The notes under the pieces: generated by a model
The model's input: only the letters and a program-made list of their open reading frames with translations
The model's database searches: none
What the model was told of the DNA's origin: nothing
NCBI RefSeq assembly: GCF_018137945.1
Contig: NZ_CP073089.1
Span: forward strand, 2,046,001 to 2,110,000
DNA from: Brevibacterium sp. W7.2
GTDB lineage: Bacteria > Actinomycetota > Actinomycetes > Actinomycetales > Brevibacteriaceae
Direction of reading: 5' to 3'
Length of the DNA stretch: 64,000 nt
Position numbers and translations under genes: made by a program
In this document: positions 7,846 to 15,583 of the stretch, one piece after another
Numbering within the stretch: the stretch's first letter is position 1
Layout of the letters: every line of letters begins with the position of its first letter

Positions 7846-9282
7846 ATGGTTGAACTGGTATCGCTGAGGAAGACGAACGAGGTAGCCGCGTACGTCCGTG
7901 CCTCGATGGATCGCAAGGGCGACCGGTGGACGGTCGAGACGCAGCTGCGGAAGATCAGGGCGCTGGCCGAGGCCAAGGACTGGGAGGTCGTTGAGGTCTA
8001 CGACGACAACGCGGTATCGGCGACGAAGAAGCGCCGCGCTGGCACCCGGTGGGCCGAGATGCTGGACGACGCCCGGGCGGGTCGGTTCTCGATGGTCGTC
8101 GCCGTGGACATGGACCGGCTCCTGCGCAGCACGAAGGACTTGAACACGCTGATCGACCTGGGCCTGCGCGTCGTCACCGTGGACGGCGAGATCGACCTCT
8201 CGACTGCGGACGGCGAGTTCCGAGCGACGATGCTCGCCGCTCTCGCGCGGTTCGAGGCCCGTCGCAAGGCCGAACGACAGATCCGTTCCAACGAGCGCCG
8301 CCGCGCCGAGGGCATCCCGGCATCCACCTGGAAGGCGTTTGGCTGGACGAGGGAGGGCGAGCTGATCGAGGAGGAGGCCGACGCGGTTCGGCGGGCCTTC
8401 GATGCGTTCCTCGGAGAGCCGTCCCTGTCGATCCGTCGCATCCGCGAGGACCTGAACAGTGCCGGTCATCTGACCGCGCGCGGGTCGGAGTTCTCCGTCG
8501 ATGCTGTGCGGTATCTGCTGGCGAATCCTCTCTACGCTGGCTACATCAAGCACTACGCCTCGGGCGAGCTGTACCCGGTGCAGGGCGAGGCGTTCCCTCC
8601 CATCGTCGGCGAGCAGACCTGGAGGGCCGCGGTGGCGAAGCTGGAGGACAACGTGCGGAGGTCGGCGAGGCAGGGCAACCAGCCTAAGTACCTGCTGTCC
8701 ACGATCGGGCTGTGCGGGAAGTGCGGCGCGACGCTCGTATCGGGGACGAACAGCCGCAAGCAGCCGACGTACCGCTGCGGCGAGCAGTTCCACCTCACCC
8801 GCCAACGCGAACCCGTCGACGCGATGGTCACCGAGGCGGTGCTCACCCGCCTGTCCTCGGTGGACGTGCACGACCTCGTGATGCCGCAGGAGGACGATGG
8901 GCCGGACCGCGAGGAGCTGCTGACCGAGCGGAATGCCCTGGTCGAGCGCGTGAAGGAACTGAGCCCTCTGCTGCTGGACGTGCGCCAGCCCGTCTTGGAG
9001 ATCACCGAGGCGATCAGGGGCGGGAAGGTCCGCATCGACGAGATCGACGCGGAGCTGCTCGACCGCTCGGTGTCGGTGGCGGCGAAACTGCTGGCGGACG
9101 TGGATGAGCCACTGGGCACCATGGAGCGCCGCGAAGTGGTCGAGTCGAAGTGGAAGGCACTGGACATGGACCGCCGCCGGATGCTCGTGGATGAGCTGGT
9201 GACGGTGACCATCGAGCCCATTGCCCCCGGCCACGTGAAGTTCGACCACGCCCTCATTCGGATAGAGCCGCGTCGCGACTAA
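7846..9282 (+). CDS. large serine recombinase (integrase)
   Basis: The protein has 478 residues. The catalytic domain starts AAYVRASMDRKGDRWTVETQ with the nucleophile Ser20, followed by VVAVDMDRLLRSTKDL and the E-helix region. The recombinase domain carries RREGIPAS-like RRAEGIPASTWKAFGWT and VRYLLANPLYAGYI. A zinc ribbon follows near residues 290-310 (LCGKCGATL ... YRCGEQFH), then a coiled-coil segment rich in leucine and charged residues. This is the full architecture of phage and ICE integrases that join attP and attB without host factors. The gene sits next to attL. No good ribosome site precedes ATG 7846, and the integrated form leaves only about 35 bp of element DNA as leader. Confidence 0.92.
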   Translation: MVELVSLRKTNEVAAYVRASMDRKGDRWTVETQLRKIRALAEAKDWEVVEVYDDNAVSATKKRRAGTRWAEMLDDARAGRFSMVVAVDMDRLLRSTKDLNTLIDLGLRVVTVDGEIDLSTADGEFRATMLAALARFEARRKAERQIRSNERRRAEGIPASTWKAFGWTREGELIEEEADAVRRAFDAFLGEPSLSIRRIREDLNSAGHLTARGSEFSVDAVRYLLANPLYAGYIKHYASGELYPVQGEAFPPIVGEQTWRAAVAKLEDNVRRSARQGNQPKYLLSTIGLCGKCGATLVSGTNSRKQPTYRCGEQFHLTRQREPVDAMVTEAVLTRLSSVDVHDLVMPQEDDGPDREELLTERNALVERVKELSPLLLDVRQPVLEITEAIRGGKVRIDEIDAELLDRSVSVAAKLLADVDEPLGTMERREVVESKWKALDMDRRRMLVDELVTVTIEPIAPGHVKFDHALIRIEPRRD

Positions 9283-9290
9283 CACGCGAA

Positions 9291-9318
9291 TCGACTCGTC
9301 AGTGGACTGGTGAGTCGA
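9291..9318. terminator. inverted repeat after integrase
   Basis: TCGACTC and GAGTCGA flank an inner CAGT/ACTG pair, giving a near-complete 28-bp dyad nine bases past the integrase stop. It could be a weak terminator or a binding site for the HTH protein encoded downstream. Confidence 0.4.
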
Positions 9319-9339
9319 GTCGTGGGAGAATGGTTGCAG

Positions 9340-9440
9340 ACAAGAAGATCCCACCGGGGCCGCGACTTAGAAGCGCGGGGTTCTACTCCCGGATGAGTAG
9401 CCGGTCAAACAGCCCAATTACCGTGGCGGGGAACCGGAAG
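9340..9440 (+). other. potentially structured leader upstream of small ORFs
   Basis: This 180-bp gene-free stretch (9283-9464) holds several possible stems: CCGCG (9360-9364) with CGCGG (9374-9378), ACTC with GAGT around 9385-9397, and CCGGT (9401-9405) with ACCGG (9433-9437). It may be a regulatory RNA leader or part of a transfer or replication site. I do not recognise a known RNA family. Confidence 0.3.
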
Positions 9441-9464
9441 CACACTCATGTTTGAGGACTTCCG

Positions 9465-9677
9465 ATGTCTGTCGTTATCGACGCTCCCCGCGCATCTGCG
9501 CTGGACTGCCCTGGGCTCGACCAGGACTCGACCCCCGTTCCGCAGGCTGATGGGCTCGATCCCGTCATCGCTGCCGCCCTCGCCGCCGGTCGCCGAGCTG
9601 GTGAGCGCCTGGCCCGCACGCCGCTGACTCCGCGCCAGCGGGCCGCGGTCGCCGCCGTGATGGGTGGTGATCGCTGA
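9465..9677 (+). CDS. small hypothetical protein of the element
   Basis: This is a 70-residue protein starting at ATG 9465, with GAGGA six bases upstream. It is acidic and Ala-rich at the N-terminus and ends in a basic helix (TPLTPRQRAAVAAVMGGDR). Its stop overlaps the next start in TGATG, so it is translationally coupled to the HTH gene. I recognise no family. Confidence 0.5.
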   Translation: MSVVIDAPRASALDCPGLDQDSTPVPQADGLDPVIAAALAAGRRAGERLARTPLTPRQRAAVAAVMGGDR

Positions 9678-9925
9678 TGAGCGCCAACTCCGCCGCCTTC
9701 GACCACGTGAACGGCTTCCGCTGGCGTGTGGGCGACCCCACTCTCGCCGACAGCGAAGCGCACCTCTACGACCTCGGCGTGCTCCGCTCCGTGCTGGAGG
9801 AGGCCGTCGAGATGGCCGCCGCCGATGCCCGCGCCGACGGGGTGACCTGGGCCAAGATCGGCGACGCCCTCGGCGTCACGCATCAGGCCGTCATCAAGCG
9901 TTACCGCAAGGGCGGTGCCCGATGA
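9677..9925 (+). CDS. small helix-turn-helix protein
   Basis: The protein has 82 residues. The C-terminal half holds a classical helix-turn-helix, TWAKIGDALGVTHQAVIKRY, ending in the basic RKGGAR. The N-terminal part (RVGDPTLADSEAHLYDLGVL) has no recognised domain. Between an integrase and a replication gene it may regulate excision or copy number, or act as a recombination directionality factor. This is inference from position only. Confidence 0.6.
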   Translation: MSANSAAFDHVNGFRWRVGDPTLADSEAHLYDLGVLRSVLEEAVEMAAADARADGVTWAKIGDALGVTHQAVIKRYRKGGAR

Positions 9926-10272
9926 ACGCCGCCGAACGCACCAGCGCCACCGCTCCCGCTGACCTGACCAACCCGACCGATGGGCCTGGCCTGGCATCCG
10001 CCGGAGGCGGGCTGCCCGTCGTCGTGATGCCCGTCCTCATCCGTGCTCCGCACTCCAAGAGTTCCGGGAGCCTCATCCGTTCCTACGGGCGCGGCAAGGG
10101 CTTGTCGATTGCCGCGCCATGCAACAACATGCCTGGTCAGCTGCCGGTTTCGCCTTCGCTCCACCGCGTGACCCCGCAGGATCATTTGGGGTCTCATTTG
10201 GGGGTCAATAGGGGGTCATTTAAGGCGCCGCACGCTCCTTCCGACGTCCTGGACGGTGGTCGTCGTGGCTAA
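9922..10272 (+). CDS. hypothetical protein overlapping the origin-like region
   Basis: ATG 9922 overlaps the preceding stop (ATGA), and the frame runs 116 codons to 10272, seventeen bases into the rep frame. The first 60 codons have high GC3 and look coding (LPVVVMPVLIRAPHSKSSGS). The last part crosses the TCATTTGGGG repeats and reads as low-complexity sequence. It could be a real coupled gene or only an open frame across an origin. I recognise no domain. Confidence 0.35.
   Translation: MNAAERTSATAPADLTNPTDGPGLASAGGGLPVVVMPVLIRAPHSKSSGSLIRSYGRGKGLSIAAPCNNMPGQLPVSPSLHRVTPQDHLGSHLGVNRGSFKAPHAPSDVLDGGRRG
10182..10218. repeat. short direct repeats, candidate replication origin
   Basis: TCATTTGGGG occurs at 10182-10191 and 10193-10202, and GGGGGTCA at 10200-10207 and 10211-10218. 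They lie 38 bp before the rep start. The AT-rich tracts stand out against the surrounding GC. Iteron-like repeats just upstream of a rep gene are typical of origins; the nick site is not identifiable by eye. Confidence 0.5.
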
Positions 10273-11677
10273 GCAGGAGAACAACCCGACGAGCATCGGT
10301 CTCACGCAGTACCTCGATCCGTCGTACTGGACCTGGGCCGCCGGCGATCCGACCGGAGCCGCGCTGCTCCAGCAGGGAGCCGGAGCGATCCTCACCTACG
10401 TGGTGCAGCGGCTCGAGGCCATCGGCTGCGAGGTCATCGAGGCCTACGGCATCGTGCACGACAAGGACGAGCGCGAGGTCTGGAGCGACACGGAGAAGGC
10501 TCTGGTCGTCGAGCCGAAGCCGGATCACCTGCACGCGGTGATCAAGTTCGCCAGCCGCGCGAAGAGCGCGCCTCTGGATCGGCTCGCGTTTGGCATCGGC
10601 GTCGAACCGCAGTACGTCGAGAAGCCCGGTCGCGGGCGGTACGCCTTCGACAACATGCTCTCGTACCTGACGCACGTGAAGTACGCGGACAAGCACCAGT
10701 ACGCGCCTTCGGAGGTCGCCACGGTGCGCGGGCCGGACTACCTCGGCATCGACGCCCAGCGCCGGGAGACGTGGCTCAAGGGTCGCGCCCACGTGAAGAA
10801 GAAGGTCGTCGCCGAGAACTTCGAGGACATGCGCGAGCGCGTGCTCCAGGGCGAGATCACGCGCGATCAGATCATGCTTACCGATGAACTGTTCGACATC
10901 TACTCGCGGCATCAGCGGGAGATCGACGATGCCCTGTCGGCCTATGGTCAGCGCCGTGCGTACCGGGCGGCGGCGAAGCTCCGCGCCGGTGAGTTCTCGA
11001 CGCACGTGGTGTTCGTCCACGGGGATGCCGGTATCGGCAAGACCCGGTTCGCCACGGACTTCATCACCGAGGCGATCAACGCGGCGAACGCCCACGGCGA
11101 GCGGTGGCAGGTCTACCGGGCCGCCACGGGGAACCCCCTCGATGACTGGCGCGGGGAGGAAGTGCTGCTGCTCGACGATCTGCGCGCCTCGGCGATGGAC
11201 GCGAACGACTGGCTGCTGCTGCTCGATCCGTACAACGCCTCGCCTGCGAAGGCTCGGTACAAGAACAAGGGCGAGGTGGCCCCGCGTCTCATCGTCATCA
11301 CGGCGACGATCGAGCCTGTCGAGTTCTTCTACTACGCCCGTCAGAAGGGCAACGTGGACGAGGCGCTGGACCAGTTCATCCGCCGCCTGGCCTCGGTCGT
11401 GAAGGTCTACCGTGCCGACGACATCAACCGCTACCTCGTGCAGCACATCGGAAGGATCGAGCCCTACGAGTGGCATCAGTGCAGCGTTCCGGCCGCCGCG
11501 CACACGCCCGGTATGTACGGGAACGCGTACCACCGGAACGCCGGGTCGCGGGAACTGACCTACGGTCCGGAGACCTCGGCGGACCACGACGCGGACGGCG
11601 CGGTCGCGGAGCTGCTGAGCGGGCTCGCCGTGCGGAGTCCGGACGTGCCGCTGGCACTGATCGGAGGTGCCGCATGA
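10256..11677 (+). CDS. replication initiator: HUH endonuclease plus SF3-type helicase (CRESS-like Rep)
   Basis: The protein has 473 residues (GTG 10256; GTG 10265 is the alternative). Residues about 25-180 form a rolling-circle HUH domain: motif II is PKPDHLHAVIKF near residue 91, and motif III with the nicking tyrosine is MLSYLTHVKYADKHQY near residue 136, close to the plasmid Rep_2/Rep_OBD pattern. Residues about 240-400 are a P-loop helicase: Walker A FVHGDAGIGKT near 255, Walker B EEVLLLDDLRA near 300, and a motif C region ending RLIVITATIEP. This domain order is that of Reps of CRESS-DNA viruses and related bacterial plasmids. It nicks and unwinds its own origin. The stop overlaps mobC (ATGA). 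Confidence 0.85.
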   Translation: MVVVAKQENNPTSIGLTQYLDPSYWTWAAGDPTGAALLQQGAGAILTYVVQRLEAIGCEVIEAYGIVHDKDEREVWSDTEKALVVEPKPDHLHAVIKFASRAKSAPLDRLAFGIGVEPQYVEKPGRGRYAFDNMLSYLTHVKYADKHQYAPSEVATVRGPDYLGIDAQRRETWLKGRAHVKKKVVAENFEDMRERVLQGEITRDQIMLTDELFDIYSRHQREIDDALSAYGQRRAYRAAAKLRAGEFSTHVVFVHGDAGIGKTRFATDFITEAINAANAHGERWQVYRAATGNPLDDWRGEEVLLLDDLRASAMDANDWLLLLDPYNASPAKARYKNKGEVAPRLIVITATIEPVEFFYYARQKGNVDEALDQFIRRLASVVKVYRADDINRYLVQHIGRIEPYEWHQCSVPAAAHTPGMYGNAYHRNAGSRELTYGPETSADHDADGAVAELLSGLAVRSPDVPLALIGGAA

Positions 11678-12264
11678 GCACCGAACTGGACGCGCTCTTT
11701 CAGGGGGTCGAGGGGGCCGGAGGCCCCTCGCAAGCAGGCATGGAGGACACGAGCGTCAGCGATGTGTCCGACATGCCTACTGCTTGCCACTCTGGCGTAC
11801 AGGTAGAGCAGCAGGCCGACTCCCAGGTGAACACCGGTCGGGCTGATGCGGAGGCTGTGCGTCAGAGTCACGGCGGCGCGAAGCGTCGTCGTGGCAGCGG
11901 CGGGCGGCTCGATACCCGCTTCGATGACGCCACGCTCGGGGCGCTTCGCACTCGTGCGAAGCGGCTCGGGCTGGCTCCGAGCACGTGGGTGCGGACCGTC
12001 GTGCGGGATGCGCTCCACGCCTCTCGGAGCGAGGAGCTGGACGCCGCCGTGGCCGCGCACCTGCTCGGAGCCGAGTTGCGCGTGCAGGCCTCGGCGGACG
12101 CCCGCGAGCTGGCCGCCCAGGTGCGCCCGCTGGCGATCAACGTCAACGACCTGGACCGCCGCGCGCGGGCCGGTGAGGCGGTGGCGCTGTCGGCAGAGGT
12201 GCCCGAGCTGATCGAGTTGCTGCGCGGGGTCCGGGCGCTGCTCGGGGACCGGACGGCGTCATGA
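11674..12264 (+). CDS. mobC: MobC-like mobilization accessory protein
   Basis: The 196-residue protein starts at ATG 11674 after GGAGG with six-base spacing, overlapping the rep stop. The first 70 residues are disordered and polar. The core is GRLDTRFDDATLGALRTRAKRLGLAPSTWV-type sequence, a ribbon-helix-helix DNA-binding module, followed by RPLAINVNDLDRRARAGEAV and a final LIELLRGVRALL helix as in MobC proteins. It should bind oriT next to the relaxase. The final stop overlaps the relaxase start. Confidence 0.75.
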   Translation: MSTELDALFQGVEGAGGPSQAGMEDTSVSDVSDMPTACHSGVQVEQQADSQVNTGRADAEAVRQSHGGAKRRRGSGGRLDTRFDDATLGALRTRAKRLGLAPSTWVRTVVRDALHASRSEELDAAVAAHLLGAELRVQASADARELAAQVRPLAINVNDLDRRARAGEAVALSAEVPELIELLRGVRALLGDRTAS

Positions 12265-13535
12265 GCACCACGCACTACAGCCCGAGCACGAGCGCCGGAG
12301 ACACGGAGCGCTACATCCGAGGCGAGGCGGACGAACGCGGGGTCGCGATCACGTGCGATGTGCCGGGAGGCCCCGGCGCATTCTCGGCCCGCGCCCGCGC
12401 GCTCACGCAGAACACGAAGCGCGACGTCGAGGCGCTGCACTATCGCCAGTCGTTCAGCGACGAGGAGTTCGACCCGAACAGCCCGGAGGACGTGCAGCGG
12501 GTGAACGATCTGGGCTACCAGCTCGCGAAGAAGATGCACCCGGACTCGGACTGCCTTGTGGTGACGCATGTGGATGGACGTGGCCGCAAGCCGCACAACC
12601 ACATCTTGGTCGTCAACCACAACAACCGCGCCGGGAAGGCGCTCTCGGACTACCGCACGTTCCACGACCGCAAGGCAGGGAACCAACGGGGCGTGCAGTC
12701 GGCAAACGACGAGCTGATGCGCGAGCACGGCCTCTCGGTCGTGAAGCGGCTGGAGCACGCGCCGAAGGACTGGGAGCTGCGCCGCGAGGACTTCGCCGAG
12801 GGGTCGCTCGACCGGGAGATGGGCGACCGGATGAGCGCCGCTCTGGCCAATCCTTGGTCGGTGGACAAGCCCGGTCTCGAATCGGTGATCGCGGAGCAGA
12901 ACCAGCAGCTTGGCGACGACGGGAAGCAGGTGCCGCGGATGCGCCTGCACACAGCCGTGAGCAAGCGGGGCAAGAACGTCGGCAAGGCGACGTGGACGCT
13001 CTACATCGAGGACCGCCGAGGTGAGTCCGGGCGCGCCGAGCGCCGCAAGCGCACCAGCGCCCTCTCGGCGGACTTCACCCCGGAGGGCGCGCAGGCGTTC
13101 TTCGACTATCACCAGCAGCAGAAGGAGCAGGGCCATGAGCGCAGCGCTCGACAGGCTGAAGCAGCAGAACGCGCAGGACGAGCAGCGGCAGCAGCTCGGC
13201 ATTCCGGAGACGATGGAGGCGTTGACCTCGATCCTCGCCGCCGTCGAGGCGCAGAACGCGCGGCTCGACCGGCTGGCCGAGCAGCAGAAGAAGCTCGCGG
13301 GGTTCTTGAAGGTCATGGACGAGGAGATGAGCAAGCGCATCGACCGGGCGTCGACCTCGCAGCCGTCCGTCAGCACGTCACCGCAGATCGAGAGCGTCGA
13401 GAGCAGGCTGAGCGAGATCGAGAGCACGCTCGGCGAGTTCGTGCAGAGTCTCGACGGGAAGCGGCTGAACGCCGCCTCGCAGAGTTTGATCGCCGAGGCG
13501 CAGAAGAACCACGCGGCTACGGCCTCGGCGATTGA
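12261..13535 (+). CDS. mobA: relaxase (MobA type) with overprinted C-terminal tail
   Basis: The frame has 424 codons. The relaxase domain occupies residues about 1-290: an N-terminal THYSPSTSAGDTERYIRGE, then RDVEALHYRQSFSDEEFD, and the three-histidine metal motif HVDGRGRKPHNHILVVNH near residues 103-120. It should cut one strand at oriT and lead it to a recipient through a helper's secretion system. From 13135 on, the frame overlaps mobB. There its third codon positions fall to A/T-rich choices while the mobB frame has almost only G/C. The last 133 residues are thus Arg/Ala/Glu-rich overprinted sequence whose function is doubtful. The start overlaps the mobC stop. Confidence 0.85.
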   Translation: MSTTHYSPSTSAGDTERYIRGEADERGVAITCDVPGGPGAFSARARALTQNTKRDVEALHYRQSFSDEEFDPNSPEDVQRVNDLGYQLAKKMHPDSDCLVVTHVDGRGRKPHNHILVVNHNNRAGKALSDYRTFHDRKAGNQRGVQSANDELMREHGLSVVKRLEHAPKDWELRREDFAEGSLDREMGDRMSAALANPWSVDKPGLESVIAEQNQQLGDDGKQVPRMRLHTAVSKRGKNVGKATWTLYIEDRRGESGRAERRKRTSALSADFTPEGAQAFFDYHQQQKEQGHERSARQAEAAERAGRAAAAARHSGDDGGVDLDPRRRRGAERAARPAGRAAEEARGVLEGHGRGDEQAHRPGVDLAAVRQHVTADRERREQAERDREHARRVRAESRREAAERRLAEFDRRGAEEPRGYGLGD

Positions 13536-14025
13536 GGGACTCAAGGCACAGGCCGCGGCGAACCAGAAGCTCGTGAGCCAGGTCGGCGGGGCCGTGCAGC
13601 GGATCGAGAAGCGCACCGAGGAACGGGTCGAGAAGGCCGTCGAGCAGGTCGCCGGGGAGGCCTCGGCCACGATGACGGCGAACCTCGACGCGTCCAACGA
13701 GCGCGCCGAGCGGATCATCGCCGCGACGGCGAAGCTGGAGGCCCGACAGCTCTGGTCGGCTGGCGCTGCGATGTGCCTCGCCCTCTTGCCGGTGGTCGTG
13801 GTCGTCGCTGGGCTCTGGATGGGCATCGCTGGGCTCATCACAGGCGCTCAGTGGGCCCTCGACGTGGACGGGAGCCCTTGGCTCGGCATCGGGCGCTGGC
13901 TCGTGGTTGCCGTGGGCCTCACCGGGGCCGGCTACGGGCTCTTCGCGTCCGTCCGTTGGGTCGCGTGCCTCGTTGAGACCTGGAGGGGCCGCGGGATGCC
14001 GAAGTGGCCCCGCTGGCGCAAGTAG
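13135..14025 (+). CDS. mobB: MobB-like coiled-coil membrane protein
   Basis: The start is ATG 13135 with AAGGAG seven bases upstream; the product has 296 residues. Residues 1-205 are predicted coiled coil rich in Gln, Glu and Lys (ALDRLKQQNAQDEQRQQ, IESVESRLSEIESTLGEF). Two membrane segments follow near 208-240 and 250-275, then a short basic tail ending KWPRWRK. This matches the coiled-coil plus membrane-anchor plan of MobB proteins that help relaxosomes meet the coupling protein. It lies in the +1 frame inside the relaxase gene, the same nested layout known for ColE1 mobA/mobB. Confidence 0.75.
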   Translation: MSAALDRLKQQNAQDEQRQQLGIPETMEALTSILAAVEAQNARLDRLAEQQKKLAGFLKVMDEEMSKRIDRASTSQPSVSTSPQIESVESRLSEIESTLGEFVQSLDGKRLNAASQSLIAEAQKNHAATASAIEGLKAQAAANQKLVSQVGGAVQRIEKRTEERVEKAVEQVAGEASATMTANLDASNERAERIIAATAKLEARQLWSAGAAMCLALLPVVVVVAGLWMGIAGLITGAQWALDVDGSPWLGIGRWLVVAVGLTGAGYGLFASVRWVACLVETWRGRGMPKWPRWRK

Positions 14026-14080
14026 GTGAATCCGGTTCCCGAGGGCAAGCGCGCGGAGCGCGTGCGGCAGCCCTGACGTG

Positions 14081-14125
14081 TCGACAACAAGTCAGCAGTC
14101 CCTGTATAGTTCAGTGCATGCTGAC
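14081..14125 (+). promoter_or_regulatory. cmtR promoter with inverted-repeat operator
   Basis: A -35-like TCGACA (14081-14086) and -10 TATAGT (14105-14110) are 18 bases apart; transcription would start at or next to the ATG at 14118, so the mRNA is probably leaderless. GTCAGCA (14091-14097) and TGCTGAC (14119-14125) form a perfect 7-bp inverted repeat bracketing the -10. This is a likely CmtR binding site. Copy 2 has the same arrangement at 15600-15644. Confidence 0.6.
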
Positions 14126-14477
14126 CATTGCTTCACGCCTCGACGTCATGAACCGGCTCGGCCGGGCCATGGCGGACCCGACGCGATCCCGGATCCTGAT
14201 GACCCTGCTCGACGGCCCAAGCTACCCGGCCGTGCTCTCGCGCGAGCTGGAGCTGACGCGCTCGAACGTGTCGAACCACCTGACCTGCCTGCGCGACTGC
14301 GGGATCGTGGTCGCCGAGCCCGAGGGGCGGCAGACGCGCTACGTGATCGCCGACCCGCATCTCGCGGCGGCGCTCACGGCCCTCGTGGACGTGACGCTGG
14401 CCGTCGACGAGCACGCGCCCTGCATGGACTCTCAGTGCACCGTGCCGGGCTGCTGCGGGACAGGAGCGGCCAAGTGA
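14118..14477 (+). CDS. cmtR: CmtR-type Cd/Pb-sensing ArsR repressor, copy 1
   Basis: The protein has 119 residues. It has an ArsR winged helix (ADPTRSRILMTLLDG, LTRSNVSNHLTCLRDCGIV). Cysteines fall at positions 57, 61 and 102, exactly the three ligands of Mycobacterium tuberculosis CmtR, which binds Cd(II) and Pb(II) and then leaves DNA. The C-terminus carries extra cysteines (CMDSQCTVPGCCG). The stop overlaps the cadD start, so the repressor controls the exporter in one transcript. It differs from copy 2 by a single residue (Leu82 here, Ile there). Confidence 0.9.
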   Translation: MLTIASRLDVMNRLGRAMADPTRSRILMTLLDGPSYPAVLSRELELTRSNVSNHLTCLRDCGIVVAEPEGRQTRYVIADPHLAAALTALVDVTLAVDEHAPCMDSQCTVPGCCGTGAAK

Positions 14478-15076
14478 TTCTATCCTCAGTTCTACAGGCG
14501 ATCGGCCTATTTACCGTTACAAACCTCGACGACATTATCGTGCTCTCGCTCTTCTTCGCCCGCGGCGCAGGCCAGCGCGGGACCACCACCCGCATCCTGA
14601 TCGGACAGTACCTGGGATTCGCCGGGATCCTGGGGGCGGCCGTGTTGGTGTCTCTGGGCGCGAGTGCATTCCTGCCTCCAGAGGTCATTCCGTATTTCGG
14701 ACTCATCCCGCTGGGGCTCGGATTGTGGGCCGCCTGGCAGGCCTGGCGTGCCGGCGACGACGATGACGACGACGAAGCCAAGGTGGAGAGCAAGAACGTC
14801 GCGGTGTGGATTGTGGCCGGGGTCACCTTTGCCAATGGCGGGGACAATGTCGGTGTCTACGTCCCGGTCTTCCTCAGCGTAGGCCCGGCTGCCGTGGTTG
14901 CCTACTGCATCGTGTTCCTAGCCCTGGTAGCGGCGCTAGTGGGCGTGGCCAAGTTCGTCGCGACCCGTCGGCCGATCGCCGAGGTACTGGAACGCTGGGA
15001 ACACATCCTGTTCCCGATCGTGCTGATCGCCCTGGGCACCGCCATCCTCGTCGGCGGCGGTGCATTCGGCCTCTGA
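14474..15076 (+). CDS. cadD: CadD-family cadmium resistance transporter
   Basis: This 200-residue membrane protein starts at GTG 14474, overlapping the cmtR stop, with AGGAG seven bases upstream. It has about six membrane segments. The family signature TNLDDIIVLSLFFARG lies in TM1, and a second, related VTFANGGDNVGVYVPVF follows the acidic DDDDDDE loop in mid-protein. CadD confers cadmium resistance in Gram-positives. Its codon use is visibly less GC-biased at the start (ATTCTATCCTCAGTTCTACA) than in its neighbours, so it probably came from another source than the flanking cmtR copies. Confidence 0.85.
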   Translation: MILSSVLQAIGLFTVTNLDDIIVLSLFFARGAGQRGTTTRILIGQYLGFAGILGAAVLVSLGASAFLPPEVIPYFGLIPLGLGLWAAWQAWRAGDDDDDDEAKVESKNVAVWIVAGVTFANGGDNVGVYVPVFLSVGPAAVVAYCIVFLALVAALVGVAKFVATRRPIAEVLERWEHILFPIVLIALGTAILVGGGAFGL

Positions 15077-15583
15077 TCCCACCCCAGCACCCCCAAAAAG
15101 GTTTAACAGGGTCCCCGCCAAGGCCTCGACGAACAACATAGGGACATCCCCGGATCATCAAGAACAGGGCAAATCAACCATAGGAGGGCTAGCGACCGGA
15201 CCCCCGTCCGGACGAGGGCTGCAGCAGGCGTGGTCGCTGCCTCGTTCACAGGGCTGATTTTTTCATCGATGGCGGCCTTAACGACGCCGATGCGTGACCG
15301 TGGACCCGCTAGTGGTCGACTGATCGGCCTCGTTCGTCACGTCGGGCGACCTGCCGCCTCCCGCGCAACCCGGCATACGACGGAATGGCCAGCCTGCTCC
15401 ACACCGCAGCAACTGCCGTCAGCGAGGAGGGTTCTCGCGGCCGCTGACCGGGGCTTCCGTGTTTGTCGCCCTGATCCAACCAGGCCCAGATCCCGGCCGA
15501 GAAACGGGGCTTGCGGGAGAAGTTCAGGGACGGGATCGACGCATACGCGATCGCCGCACCCCGCTGGATCGGTCGCCCCCAGT
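15077..15583. other. 507-bp gene-free stretch between cadD and second cmtR
   Basis: No frame here has convincing start, length and codon bias together. One plus-strand frame near 15490-15583 reads AQIPAEKRGLREKFRDGID then AYAIAAPRWIGRP, which looks like a gene fragment without start or known family. It is probably debris from joining the cadD and ATPase modules. Confidence 0.4.

Larger units (their letters stand above)
14065..14477 (+). repeat. 413-bp duplicated cmtR module, copy 1
   Basis: The same promoter and cmtR coding sequence recurs at 15584-15996, offset by 1,519 bp, with only about four differences in 413 bp. Identity begins at CGGCAGCCCTGACG and stops exactly at the cmtR stop codon. 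Confidence 0.95.

Noticed and set aside
9664-9921. Extension of the 9922 ORF upstream to 9664
   Set aside because: It overlaps the HTH gene in another frame and is Arg-rich; only the ATGA-coupled start at 9922 is plausible.
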